Assembly: GCF_004365915.1 (NCBI RefSeq) | Contig: NZ_SODI01000001.1 | Coordinates: 2,418,001-2,482,000, forward strand | Length of the DNA: 64,000 bases | Reading direction: 5' to 3' | Source of the DNA: Cryobacterium psychrophilum | Lineage (GTDB): Bacteria; Actinomycetota; Actinomycetes; Actinomycetales; Microbacteriaceae | Part shown: positions 34,488 to 42,667 of the stretch, piece by piece | Position numbering within the stretch: position 1 is the first letter of the stretch | Layout: each line of letters starts with the position of its first letter | Program-made: the position numbers and the translations under genes | Notes under the pieces: model-generated | What the model saw: only the letters and a program-made list of their open reading frames with translations | What the model was told of the DNA's origin: nothing | The model's database searches: none

Positions 34488-35135
34488 ATGAGAGCTACAG
34501 CGGGCACCATCGCAGCGCTCGCTGTGGCTCTCGCCCTGCTCGTCGGCTGCACCCCGACCCCGACCGGAGCCTCGCTCGCTCCCGTGCCGAGCGCAGCACC
34601 GAGTGCCGTGCCGACGCCGCGCCCCACCGCCGAGGTCGACGTTCCTCGGGTGCAGTCCGCACTGGACCTGAACCAGGTTCCGCTGTCGGTCACGCCGCAG
34701 CGCATCCGCGTGGACACGCTCGGCATCGACATGTCGATCGACGCGGTCGGCCTGGCCGAGGACGGCTCCATGGCACTTCCGAGCAACCCGGCCGTGGCCG
34801 CCTGGTACAGCTTCGGACCCTCGCCGACCAGCCCGTCCGGCGCGACTGTCGTCGCTGCCCACGTCGACTCGCTCGTCTATAACATCGGCCCGTTCGCCAG
34901 GCTCGCACAGGCACCGGCGGGCACCGAGATCATCGTGGCCACGGACGACGGCCAGGAACGTCGGTATGCCGTCGAGTCGATTCAGACGGTGAATAAAACG
35001 GATGTCCCCTGGGACCAGGTCTTCGACCGCACCGGTCCATCCCGGCTCACCCTGGTCACCTGCGGCGGTGAATTCGATTACGAGGCCCGGCGGTACCTGT
35101 CCAATGTGATCGTCTCGGCGACGCCAATCCTGTGA
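34488..35135 (+). CDS. Class F-like sortase
   Basis: Membrane-attached transpeptidase of the sortase family, 215 residues. Seen: N-terminal signal sequence with a possible lipobox ALLVGC (Cys near 21), a Pro/Ala linker, then the beta-barrel with the catalytic His in VVAAHVDS (about 124), Cys in TLVTCGGEFD (about 192) and Arg in EARRYLSNVIV (about 203). These match class F sortases of actinobacteria. It lies 15 bases after the DUF4397 gene and before an ECF sigma/anti-sigma pair. The likely substrate is the DUF4397 protein (inference). Confidence 0.88.
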   Translation: MRATAGTIAALAVALALLVGCTPTPTGASLAPVPSAAPSAVPTPRPTAEVDVPRVQSALDLNQVPLSVTPQRIRVDTLGIDMSIDAVGLAEDGSMALPSNPAVAAWYSFGPSPTSPSGATVVAAHVDSLVYNIGPFARLAQAPAGTEIIVATDDGQERRYAVESIQTVNKTDVPWDQVFDRTGPSRLTLVTCGGEFDYEARRYLSNVIVSATPIL

Positions 35136-35141
35136 TTGAGG

Positions 35142-35169
35142 TTGCCTGATGCACGAGCGTCGGTATGCT
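35142..35169 (+). promoter_or_regulatory. Promoter of the sigma/anti-sigma genes
   Basis: TTGCCT (35142-35147) and TATGCT (35164-35169) with a 16-base spacer, about 44 bases upstream of the sigma factor ATG at 35213. Confidence 0.5.
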
Positions 35170-35212
35170 GTGCCTGACGGTGGTCGAGGTTCGCTCTCTG
35201 GAGGGTCCTGAT

Positions 35213-35821
35213 ATGCACGACCTCCCAAGGATCTCACCAACCGGGGGACAGCGATACGACGTGACAGCACTCACCGACGGCGACGACCACGCCCGACTGG
35301 TCGCGGCGTTCAAGGCCGGGGATGAGCATGCGCTCGCCGAGGCCTACGCGCGCTGGTCATCCCTCGTCTACACGATTGCCGTGCGCTCGCTCGGCGATCC
35401 ACCCGAGGCCGAGGACGTGACGCAGAAGGTCTTCATCGCCGCGTGGCGAGGCCGGGCAACCTTCGAACCGTCTCGGTCGCGACTGCCAGCCTGGCTCGTG
35501 GGTATCACCCGGCACACGGTGGCGGACGCCCACGAGGCCCGGTCTCGCCGCCGCCGGGTTCAGGAAGCCGTCGTATTCGAGCGGGAACTCAGCCAGGCCG
35601 ATGAATCCGCGGACCTTGCTGACCGGGTGATGATGAGCGACGAACTCCAGCGGCTCGGGCCGGTGCCGCAACAGGTGATGCAGCTGGCGTTCTACGAAGA
35701 CCTCACCCACACCCAGATCGCCGATAGCCTCGAAATACCACTTGGCACCGTGAAGAGTCATATTCGTCGAAGCCTGACCAGGCTGCGCGTCAGATTGGAG
35801 GCAAACGATGATACACACTGA
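35213..35821 (+). CDS. ECF-family RNA polymerase sigma factor
   Basis: Sigma-70-like factor of 202 residues. Seen: region 2 with ARWSSLVYTIAVRSLGDPPEAEDVTQKVFIAAW and region 4 with LTHTQIADSLEIPLGTVKSHIRRSL, as in SigK-type ECF factors controlled by RskA-like anti-sigma proteins. The ATG at 35213 has GGAGG 8 bases upstream. An upstream in-frame start would add 16 unlikely residues. The stop overlaps the anti-sigma gene by 14 bases, which fits stoichiometric, coupled expression. Likely regulon: the surface cassette just upstream and its own operon (inference). Confidence 0.93.
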   Translation: MHDLPRISPTGGQRYDVTALTDGDDHARLVAAFKAGDEHALAEAYARWSSLVYTIAVRSLGDPPEAEDVTQKVFIAAWRGRATFEPSRSRLPAWLVGITRHTVADAHEARSRRRRVQEAVVFERELSQADESADLADRVMMSDELQRLGPVPQQVMQLAFYEDLTHTQIADSLEIPLGTVKSHIRRSLTRLRVRLEANDDTH

Positions 35822-36662
35822 CCGGGATGATCTTGCCCTCCTTGCCCTGGCTGAGCGCGACCTCACCGAATTCGAGCGCCAGCACCTGGCCGAATGCACC
35901 GAGTGCGCCCTGGAACTCATCTCGTTGCAGCACACGGTCGCGGTTGGCCGGTCCGCCCGTACCGTTGAACTTGCGGAACCCAGCGACCGGGTCTGGGAAC
36001 GGATCCAGGCCGTGCTTGGCCTGACCGACGCTGTCGCCGCGACACCGCGGCGCGCCGACTACGACCGGGCGGCCGAGCCGACCCCGGCCCCTGAGTCGGC
36101 CCTGACTCCTGAGCCGGCCCTGACTCCTGAGCCGGCCCTGGCTCCCGAGTCGGCCCCGGCAATCTCCACCGCCCCCGTCACCGACATTGGACCCGGGTCC
36201 CGATCCCGGGCCCGCCAGCGTCGTCGCCGGGTCTGGCTTCCCGTGGCGGTTGCGGCGGGCGTCGTCGGCCTCGTCGGAGGACTCGGTGGCGGCATCTGGT
36301 GGGGGTCGCTGCAGCAGGCTCAGGCCCCCGTCATCGCGGAGGCCAGGCTGGACCCGTTCCCCGGCTGGAACGCCAGCGGCGTCGCCCAGATCGAGAAGGC
36401 GGCCGACGGTCACCGAGAGGTGGTGGTCGACCTCACGGGGGTGACGGATGACGCCGGGCTCCGGGAAGTCTGGCTGATCAAATCGGACGCGTCCGGGCTG
36501 ATCAGCATCGGCCTGCTCGACGGCGACACCGGACGCTTCGCGATCCCGGACGGGGTGGATTTGTCCCAGTTCCCGCTGGTCGATGTGTCCGCCGAACCCG
36601 ACGACGGCGACCCGGCCCACTCCGGCGACTCGATCGTGCGCGGTGAACTGCGCACGGTCTGA
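35808..36662 (+). CDS. Membrane anti-sigma factor (RskA-like)
   Basis: Anti-sigma protein of 284 residues that should hold the co-encoded sigma factor at the membrane. Seen: N-terminal zinc-finger-like H-x3-C-x2-C (His26, Cys30, Cys33), a linker with tandem TPEPAL repeats (about 95-117), one membrane helix (about 143-165) and an extracytoplasmic RskA C-terminal domain with REVWLIKSDASGLISIGLL. Signal-dependent proteolysis would release the sigma factor in known homologues. A strong hairpin follows the stop. Confidence 0.92.
   Translation: MIHTDRDDLALLALAERDLTEFERQHLAECTECALELISLQHTVAVGRSARTVELAEPSDRVWERIQAVLGLTDAVAATPRRADYDRAAEPTPAPESALTPEPALTPEPALAPESAPAISTAPVTDIGPGSRSRARQRRRRVWLPVAVAAGVVGLVGGLGGGIWWGSLQQAQAPVIAEARLDPFPGWNASGVAQIEKAADGHREVVVDLTGVTDDAGLREVWLIKSDASGLISIGLLDGDTGRFAIPDGVDLSQFPLVDVSAEPDDGDPAHSGDSIVRGELRTV
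36090..36156 (+). repeat. Tandem 18-bp repeats in the anti-sigma linker
   Basis: About 3.5 copies of an 18-bp unit like CCTGAGCCGGCCCTGACT, each encoding PE(P/S)ALT or a variant. The unit is a multiple of three, so copy-number change alters only linker length. Confidence 0.8.
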
Positions 36663-36670
36663 CCCCGCTG

Positions 36671-36706
36671 TGCCCGTTCCGGTCGTTCACGACCGGAACG
36701 GGCACG
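36671..36706. terminator. Bidirectional hairpin between anti-sigma gene and hpaD
   Basis: A perfect 17-bp stem (GTGCCCGTTCCGGTCGT and its complement) with a 2-base loop lies between two convergent genes. Confidence 0.85.
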
Positions 36707-36719
36707 CTCGTGAGACCGG

Positions 36720-37799
36720 TTAGAGCGTGTGGCCGAGTTTGAAGCCGTGCTCCGTGTCGTCCTGGCGGGTGTAAGAGAAGCCGTCGGCGCCCACGGTCAC
36801 GGCCATTTCGCTCGGCTCCTCGCGTGCCACGACCGGCTGCGGGTTGCCGTCGAGATCGAGCACGAGTGAGGCGTCGGTGTACCAGCTCGGCACCACCGGG
36901 TTGCCCCACCAGTCCCGGCGCTGGTTGTCGTGCACGTCCCAGGTGACGACGGGGTTGTCGGGGTCGCCGGTGTAGTAGTCCTGCGTGTAAATCTCCACGC
37001 GGTGCCCGTCCGGGTCGCGCAAATAGAGGTAGAACGCGTTCGAGACACCGTGACGGCCCGGTCCACGTTCGATCAGGTCGCTTTTGCGCAGCGCACCAAG
37101 CTTGTCGCAGATGTAAATGATGTTGTGCTTCTCGTGCGTCGAGAAGGCGATGTGGTGCATGCGCGGGCCGTTGCCACCGGTGAGGGCGGTGTCGTGCACG
37201 GTGTCCTTGCGGCGCATCCACGCGGCGTAGGTGACACCGTCGGAATCCTGGATGTCTTCGGTTACTCGAAACCCGAGGTCTTCGAGGTACGTGCGGCCGC
37301 GACCGACGTCGGGGGTGACCTGGTTGAAGTGGTCCAGCCGTACGAGCGCCCCCGGTCCCTGCAGGTCGTACCGCCAGGCGAGGCGCTCGACGTGCTCGGT
37401 GCTGAAGAAGAATTCGTACGGAAACCCGAGCGGGTCTTCGACGCGCACGCTGTCACCGATGCCCTTGACGAAACCATTGGGGCGACGCTCGGTGCGGCAG
37501 CCGAGCTCCTGGTAGTAGGCCTCGGCGCGGTCAACGTCTTCGGGACTGCGCACCCTGAAGGCCATGGCGGCGACCGCGGCGATCGGCCCGAGGCGCAGTA
37601 CGAGGTTGTGGTGAATGAACTCCTCGAAGGGGCGCAGGTAGATCTCGGTGTCGCTCTCCTCGGTGACGACGAGGCCGAGAATATCGACGTAGAACTCGCG
37701 CGACCTGGCCAGATCGGTCACCACGATGTCCATGTAGGCACAGCGCAGAATGTCGGGCGGGGTCGCGGTCGGGGTGGGGACCGGGTTGGTGGTGGTCAT
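36720..37799 (-). CDS. hpaD: Homoprotocatechuate 2,3-dioxygenase (VOC-type extradiol)
   Basis: Opens the ring of 3,4-dihydroxyphenylacetate (homoprotocatechuate) next to the hydroxyls to give 5-carboxymethyl-2-hydroxymuconate semialdehyde. It has 359 residues, close to the Brevibacterium fuscum enzyme. Seen: two vicinal-oxygen-chelate domains, metal ligands His in RLDHFNQV, His in RMHHIAFS and Glu in HRVEIYTQDYYTGDPDNP. The C-terminal part with VHDNQRRDWWGNPVVPSWY is characteristic of this subfamily. The ATG at 37799 has AGGAG 8 bases upstream. Last gene of the minus-strand operon. Confidence 0.95.
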   Translation of the reverse strand: MTTTNPVPTPTATPPDILRCAYMDIVVTDLARSREFYVDILGLVVTEESDTEIYLRPFEEFIHHNLVLRLGPIAAVAAMAFRVRSPEDVDRAEAYYQELGCRTERRPNGFVKGIGDSVRVEDPLGFPYEFFFSTEHVERLAWRYDLQGPGALVRLDHFNQVTPDVGRGRTYLEDLGFRVTEDIQDSDGVTYAAWMRRKDTVHDTALTGGNGPRMHHIAFSTHEKHNIIYICDKLGALRKSDLIERGPGRHGVSNAFYLYLRDPDGHRVEIYTQDYYTGDPDNPVVTWDVHDNQRRDWWGNPVVPSWYTDASLVLDLDGNPQPVVAREEPSEMAVTVGADGFSYTRQDDTEHGFKLGHTL

Positions 37800-37892
37800 G
37801 AAATTCTCCTCGATGAGATTCAACAATGGGAAGTCGTCGGTCGAGCGTGTCAAAACAGGTGGTCTCGGCACGCTCGACCAGCGTGGGGTTGC

Positions 37893-39389
37893 TTAGCTGC
37901 GGCCGAAGCGGGGGGTGTGCACGGGAGCGAGCGTGATGTGCACGGCCTGCTGGTCGGTGTAGAAGTCGATCGAGCGGTAGCCGCCCTCGTGGCCGAGGCC
38001 ACTGGCCTTCACACCGCCGAACGGGGTACGCAGGTCGCGCACGTTATGCGAGTTCAGCCAGACCATGCCGGCGTCGACTGCCTGGGCGAAGTTGTGCGCC
38101 CGTTCCAGGTTGGTGGTCCAGATGTACGCCGCGAGGCCGTACTTCACACCGTTGGCCAGCTCGAGGGCCTCCTCGTCACTGTCGAACGGGGTGATCGCCA
38201 CGACCGGTCCGAAGATCTCCTCCTGAAAGATACGCGCCGTCGGGGCGACATCGGCGAACACGGTCGGCGAGACGTAGTTACCGTCGTCAAGCCCGGCCGG
38301 GCGACCGCCACCGGCGAGCAGGCGGCCCTCAGTCTTGCCGATCTCCACGTAGCTCATGACCTTCGCGTAGTGCTCCGGATGCACGAGCGCGCCGACCTCG
38401 GTCGCGGGCTCGTGCGGGTCGCCGACCACGATGCTCTGCGCGCGCGCTGCATAACGGGTACAGAAGTCGTCGTAGACCGACCGCTCCACCAGAATTCGGC
38501 TCGACGCGGTGCAGCGTTCGCCGTTGAGCGAGAAGACACCGAACAAGGTCGAGTCGATCGCGGCGTCGAGGTCGGCGTCGGCGAAGACGACGGCGGGCGA
38601 CTTGCCGCCGAGCTCCATGGACATGCCCTTGAGGTTCGCGGCGCAGTTGCGGTAAATGGTCTGCCCGGTGGTCGTTTCGCCCGTGAAGGAGATGAGCGGC
38701 ACATCCGGATGCTTGACCAGCGCGTCGCCGGCCTGCTCTCCGATGCCGTTGACCAGGTTGAACACCCCATCGGGTACTCCGGCGGTGCGAAAGATCTCCG
38801 CCCAGAGGCTTGCGGAGAGCGGGGTGAACTCGGCCGGTTTGAGCACGACGGTGCAGCCGGAGGCGAGCGCGGGGGCGAGTTTCCAGCTTTCGAGCATGAA
38901 CGGGGTGTTCCACGGGGTGATCAGCCCGGCGACGCCCACGGGCTTGCGATTGACATAGTTGATCTGCCGGCCGGGCACCTTGTAAGTGTCGTCGGCCTGC
39001 GCGACGATCAGATCGGCGAAGAAGCGAAAGTTCTCGGCCGCACGGTGGGCCTGGCCGAGCGCCTGGGTGATCGGCAGACCGGTGTCAAAGGTTTCGAGTT
39101 CGGCGAGACGGGCGTCTTGTGCCTCGACGGCGTCGGCGATGCGGTGCAGCACCCGGGCGCGAGCGCGGGGGAGTATTTTCGGCCAGGGGCCCGTGGTGAA
39201 GGCGTCCTTCGCCGCGGCGACGGCTCGCGCGATGTCGGCCTGCTGACCGGCGGCCGCGGTGGCGTAGGTCTGGTTCGACACGGGATCGAGCACGTCGAAG
39301 GTTTCTCCGTTGACGCTGTCCACGAACTGGCCGCCGATGAAGTGCTGGATGTGGGTGGGCAGGTTCTCGGGAATGAAATGAACGCTCAT
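37893..39389 (-). CDS. hpaE: 5-carboxymethyl-2-hydroxymuconate semialdehyde dehydrogenase
   Basis: NAD-dependent aldehyde dehydrogenase that oxidises the hpaD product to the diacid. It has 498 residues. Seen: PWNTPFMLESWK, the catalytic Glu in SMELGGKSP (about 256) and the nucleophile Cys in NGERCTASSR (about 292), plus the C-terminal TPFGGVKASGLGHEGG. The ATG at 39389 overlaps the stop of the dapA-like gene by 4 bases (ATGA). The specific assignment rests on the hpaD neighbour and the hpaE-like N-terminus IQHFIGGQFVDS. Confidence 0.92.
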   Translation of the reverse strand: MSVHFIPENLPTHIQHFIGGQFVDSVNGETFDVLDPVSNQTYATAAAGQQADIARAVAAAKDAFTTGPWPKILPRARARVLHRIADAVEAQDARLAELETFDTGLPITQALGQAHRAAENFRFFADLIVAQADDTYKVPGRQINYVNRKPVGVAGLITPWNTPFMLESWKLAPALASGCTVVLKPAEFTPLSASLWAEIFRTAGVPDGVFNLVNGIGEQAGDALVKHPDVPLISFTGETTTGQTIYRNCAANLKGMSMELGGKSPAVVFADADLDAAIDSTLFGVFSLNGERCTASSRILVERSVYDDFCTRYAARAQSIVVGDPHEPATEVGALVHPEHYAKVMSYVEIGKTEGRLLAGGGRPAGLDDGNYVSPTVFADVAPTARIFQEEIFGPVVAITPFDSDEEALELANGVKYGLAAYIWTTNLERAHNFAQAVDAGMVWLNSHNVRDLRTPFGGVKASGLGHEGGYRSIDFYTDQQAVHITLAPVHTPRFGRS

Positions 39390-40342
39390 TTGTGGGTTCC
39401 CGCTCCGGTGAGGGTGAAGCCGGCGCTCGAGGTGAGGTAGTCGGATCCGGAATCCATGAGAATGCGCACCCTGGCCAGGCCGCCCGGCGTCAGCTCGATC
39501 AGCGGAGGCCGCACGAAGGGGCTCTCGATCAGGCCCTGCTGGGCCATGACCCACTTGCCGGGTGCCGGGTTGGTTTCGACAAAAAGCAGGTCGACGAGCG
39601 GGTGCAGGCCGTAGTGGATCGTGCGGGCACGATCGAAGTCGCCCGACTCCCACGACTCGTACATTTCGGCCACGGCGGCGGGGGCAATGTTGCTGGTGGC
39701 GCTGACGAAACCGGCGCCGCCGAGGGCCATGAGCGGCAGGCACAGCAGCTCGAGGCCACTCCAGACCATCAGCTCGGGTCCGCAGAGCTGCAGTACGCGG
39801 GAGAAGTGTTCGAAGTCTTTCGTGGTCTCCTTGACACCCACGAAGTTGTCGAAGTCACGGTACAGCCGTGCGACGGTCTCCGGAGCGATGTCGACGGCCG
39901 TGCGGCTCGGCACGTTGTAGGCCACGATCGGCAGGTCGGGGAATTCCTCGCAGACGGTTTTGTACCAGACGTAGAGCGCCTCCTGGGTGGGTCGGGCGTA
40001 GTACGGCGTGATGATGAGTGCGGCGTCGATGCCCGCGTCGCGTCCGGCGGCCGTGAGCTCGAGGGTCTCGTCGAGCTTGGTCGACCCGGTTCCGGCCATG
40101 AAATGCACGCGGTCGTTGTTTGCCTTCGCGACGGTGCGAATGGCCTCGGCGCGTTCCGCGATGGTCTGCGAGCTGGGCTCGCCCGTCGAGCCCCCGATCG
40201 AGAGGCCGTGTGAACCGGATGCGATCTGCCAGTTCACGAGATTGGCCAGGCCCGCGTGGTCCACGGCCCCGTCCGCGGTGAAGGGGGTCATGAGGGCGGC
40301 AATGGATCCGCGGATCTGACTCGGGGTGCTGCGAAACTTCAT
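39386..40342 (-). CDS. DapA-family pyruvate aldolase in the hpa operon
   Basis: Class I (Schiff-base) aldolase of the dihydrodipicolinate synthase/N-acetylneuraminate lyase family, 318 residues. Seen: GSTGEPSSQT (pyruvate-binding G-x-x-G-E), the proton-relay Tyr in VAYNVPSRT and the Schiff-base Lys in GVKETTKDF. Lysine biosynthesis is unlikely given its place between gntR and hpaE. A role as the final pathway aldolase that splits 2,4-dihydroxyhept-2-ene-1,7-dioate to pyruvate and succinic semialdehyde (the usual job of HpaI) is an inference. The ATG at 40342 has GGAAGGA upstream. Confidence 0.85.
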   Translation of the reverse strand: MKFRSTPSQIRGSIAALMTPFTADGAVDHAGLANLVNWQIASGSHGLSIGGSTGEPSSQTIAERAEAIRTVAKANNDRVHFMAGTGSTKLDETLELTAAGRDAGIDAALIITPYYARPTQEALYVWYKTVCEEFPDLPIVAYNVPSRTAVDIAPETVARLYRDFDNFVGVKETTKDFEHFSRVLQLCGPELMVWSGLELLCLPLMALGGAGFVSATSNIAPAAVAEMYESWESGDFDRARTIHYGLHPLVDLLFVETNPAPGKWVMAQQGLIESPFVRPPLIELTPGGLARVRILMDSGSDYLTSSAGFTLTGAGTHK

Positions 40343-40391
40343 GCTGTTTTCCTTCCGGGGAGGGGGTCGGTTGGTTCGTCGAAGCGTCGGG

Positions 40392-41075
40392 TCACGAGCC
40401 CGCGGGGGAGGCGTCGCGCGATGCGAGAAAGGCCTCAAGGGTGTTGAGTCGGTGGTTGCGGGCAGCGAATTCGATCTCGAGCGAGGTCGCACCCCCTTCG
40501 ATGAGGTCAAGCAGGTGTTCGTGCTCGGAAACGGACGCCGCCGCGCGGCCGGGCACGAAACCGAAGGTGGACTCGCGCAGCACCGTGAGTCGGTTCCAAC
40601 CGCGGTGCACGAGGTCGAGAATATGCGGGTTGGGGCAGGTGCTGTAGAGCTCGGCATGGAACTCGCGATTAAGAGCCGTGAAGCGCACGGGGTCGAAGTG
40701 CGTGAGCGTTTCGGCGAGGTCAGTGTTGATGCGGCGGGCGCGAGCGAGCGCATCGGCTCCCAGCAGGGGAGCGGCCAACGCCGTGGCCATTCCCTCGACC
40801 AGGCCGAGGGTCTGCATGGTGTGCTGGTATTCGGTGGGGTCTGGCATGGCGACCTGAGCGCCCACATTGCGGGCGAACGTCACGAGGCCTTCGGCTTCGA
40901 GGCGGCGGATGGCCTCCCGTACGGGCACGGGACTCATGGAGATCTCGCGTCCGATCTGGTCGAGAACCAGCCGGTAACCGGGGCCGAACGTGCCGTCGTT
41001 GACGCGGGTCTTGAGCCAGTCGTAGGCGATCTGGGCCTTGCCGACGGGCGGCGCGGCTACGGTGTCGGTTGCCAT
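40392..41075 (-). CDS. GntR family regulator (FCD subfamily)
   Basis: Transcription regulator of 227 residues. Seen: N-terminal winged HTH with LDQIGREISMSPVPVREAIRRLEAEGLV, then an all-helical FCD ligand domain with NREFHAELY and a metal/ligand His pair region. It lies inside the aromatic degradation operon and overlaps the hpaG stop by 19 bases. It probably senses a pathway intermediate and binds the GTATATG-N4-CATATAC palindrome at 42571-42588. The ATG at 41075 is chosen over a GTG-type start 7 codons upstream. Confidence 0.92.
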   Translation of the reverse strand: MATDTVAAPPVGKAQIAYDWLKTRVNDGTFGPGYRLVLDQIGREISMSPVPVREAIRRLEAEGLVTFARNVGAQVAMPDPTEYQHTMQTLGLVEGMATALAAPLLGADALARARRINTDLAETLTHFDPVRFTALNREFHAELYSTCPNPHILDLVHRGWNRLTVLRESTFGFVPGRAAASVSEHEHLLDLIEGGATSLEIEFAARNHRLNTLEAFLASRDASPAGS

Positions 41076-42544
41076 GAACGGTACCGTTCCTTCCACGCCG
41101 GGTTCATCGGGTAGAGGCCGTCGACTCCTTCGCCGCTGGCGACCATCTCGGCGATGAAGCTCTCTTCGCGCTCCTGCTCGATCGCATCCGTCACGAGCTC
41201 GTCGACCAGGTGCGGGGGAATGACGAGCACACCGTCGCAGTCACCGACAATGATGTCGCCGGGCTGAACGGATGCCCCGCCGCATGCGACCGTGAGGTCC
41301 ACGTCCCAGGGAACATGCCGGCGGCCGAGAACGGCAGGGTGCGCGCCGGCGTGATACGCGGGGATCTCGAGGGCTTCGACCGCAGCGAGGTCGCGTACGC
41401 CACCGTCCGTCACGATGCCGGCTGCGCCGCGCACCTGAGCTCGCAGGGCGAGGATATCGCCGACCGTGCCGGTACCGGTCTCGCCGCGAGCCTCAATGAC
41501 CAGTACATCGTCGGGATCCAGTCCGTCGAATGCGCGTTTTTGGGCGTTGTAGCCGCCACCGTGTGACGCAAACAGGTCTTCCCTCGCCGGGATGAACCGC
41601 AGGGTGCGCGCGCGGCCCACCATGCGCTGGCCCGGATGAGTGGGGCGCAGGCCATCGATGCTCATGTTGTTGAAGCCGCGCTTGCGCAGCTGGGCGCTCA
41701 GGGTCGCGGTCCCGACGCTATTGATGCGCGCCTTGACGTCGGCCGTGAGCGCGAACGTCGGCGGCGCGGTGGCTGCTGCGTCCGTGGCGAGAAGCCCGGC
41801 GGCCGCGGCCGAACCCCAGGCCTCGGTGCGCTGGTGGTCGTCCACCTTGGGCTGGGCGCCCCAGTAGCCGAGCTCGAATTTTCCCTCGGCCACCGGGGTG
41901 ACGAGTCGGCCGCTGCTGGGGGAGCCGCTCGCGTCGGGGGCGTCCACCTCCACCTCGACCACGTCGCCGGGCTGCACAACGGATGCCCCAGCCGGGGTTC
42001 CCGTGAGGATCACGTCACCGCGCTCCAGCGTGAGGAGTTGGGCCAGGTCGGCCACGAGCTGGCCGAAGGGGAAGAACAGGTCCGCTGTGGTGTCGTTCTG
42101 CACGAGCTCACCATTGACCCAGGTTCGCACGCGAAGCGCAGCGGGGTCGAGGGATTCCGCCGCCAGAACGAACGGACCGATGGGCGTGAACCCGTCACCG
42201 CCCTTGGATCGCAGATTGGACCCTTTGTCGGCGTAGCGCAGGTCGTAGATGCCGAAGTCGTTCGCGGCGGTGACGCCGGAGACCGCCGCCCAGCCATCCT
42301 CGGGACGGATGCCGTGCACCCGGCGACCAATGATGAGCGCGATCTCACCCTCGAAGGCGAGAAGTTCGGTGCCTTTCGGTCGTACGATGACGGACCCGGA
42401 GCCGGACACGCTCGTGCCGGGCTTCAGAAAATAGGAGGGCTGCTCGGGAACCCGGCCGCGCTGCGCCGCGCGTGAGGGGTAGTTCACGTGCACGGCAATC
42501 ACCTTGCCAGGCCGGCCGAGGAACGGCGTCGGTTCGTGAGTCAT
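41057..42544 (-). CDS. hpaG: FAH-domain isomerase/decarboxylase fused to an RraA-like domain
   Basis: Two-domain protein of 495 residues. The N-terminal half (about 1-270) is a fumarylacetoacetate-hydrolase fold of the HpaG type with FEGEIALIIGRR (metal-binding E-x-E), the DLRYADKGSNLRSKGGDGFTPIG region and LTGTPAG. This fold isomerises/decarboxylates homoprotocatechuate intermediates. The C-terminal half (about 280-495) is RraA/HMG-aldolase-like with GRARTLRF, GGVRDLAAVEALE and DVDLTVACGGASVQPGDIIVGDCDGVLV, which in related enzymes is a metal-dependent pyruvate aldolase or oxaloacetate decarboxylase. The fusion suggests consecutive steps on one chain. The ATG at 42544 has AAAGGA 4-5 bases upstream. 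Confidence 0.88.
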   Translation of the reverse strand: MTHEPTPFLGRPGKVIAVHVNYPSRAAQRGRVPEQPSYFLKPGTSVSGSGSVIVRPKGTELLAFEGEIALIIGRRVHGIRPEDGWAAVSGVTAANDFGIYDLRYADKGSNLRSKGGDGFTPIGPFVLAAESLDPAALRVRTWVNGELVQNDTTADLFFPFGQLVADLAQLLTLERGDVILTGTPAGASVVQPGDVVEVEVDAPDASGSPSSGRLVTPVAEGKFELGYWGAQPKVDDHQRTEAWGSAAAAGLLATDAAATAPPTFALTADVKARINSVGTATLSAQLRKRGFNNMSIDGLRPTHPGQRMVGRARTLRFIPAREDLFASHGGGYNAQKRAFDGLDPDDVLVIEARGETGTGTVGDILALRAQVRGAAGIVTDGGVRDLAAVEALEIPAYHAGAHPAVLGRRHVPWDVDLTVACGGASVQPGDIIVGDCDGVLVIPPHLVDELVTDAIEQEREESFIAEMVASGEGVDGLYPMNPAWKERYRSWQPTP

Positions 42545-42570
42545 GGTGTCCTTTCGCAACACTGCGGTTT

Positions 42571-42588
42571 GTATATGAAACCATATAC
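42571..42588. promoter_or_regulatory. Likely GntR operator
   Basis: GTATATG-AAAC-CATATAC, a perfect palindrome with 7-base arms, 27 bases upstream of the hpaG ATG. It is the only such site in the operon and sits where a repressor would cover the promoter region. Confidence 0.65.
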
Positions 42589-42667
42589 GATCGGTCGCGC
42601 CATGTCGAGGGGTCAGACGGATGGCGTGGCCGTTCCCGAGTTCGGGGGCGGTGCCGATGTGGTGGTG

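Noticed and set aside
36930..39440. Very long plus-strand open frame (836 aa)
   Set aside because: Antisense to hpaD and hpaE, which have complete catalytic motifs. Long antisense frames are a by-product of high GC.
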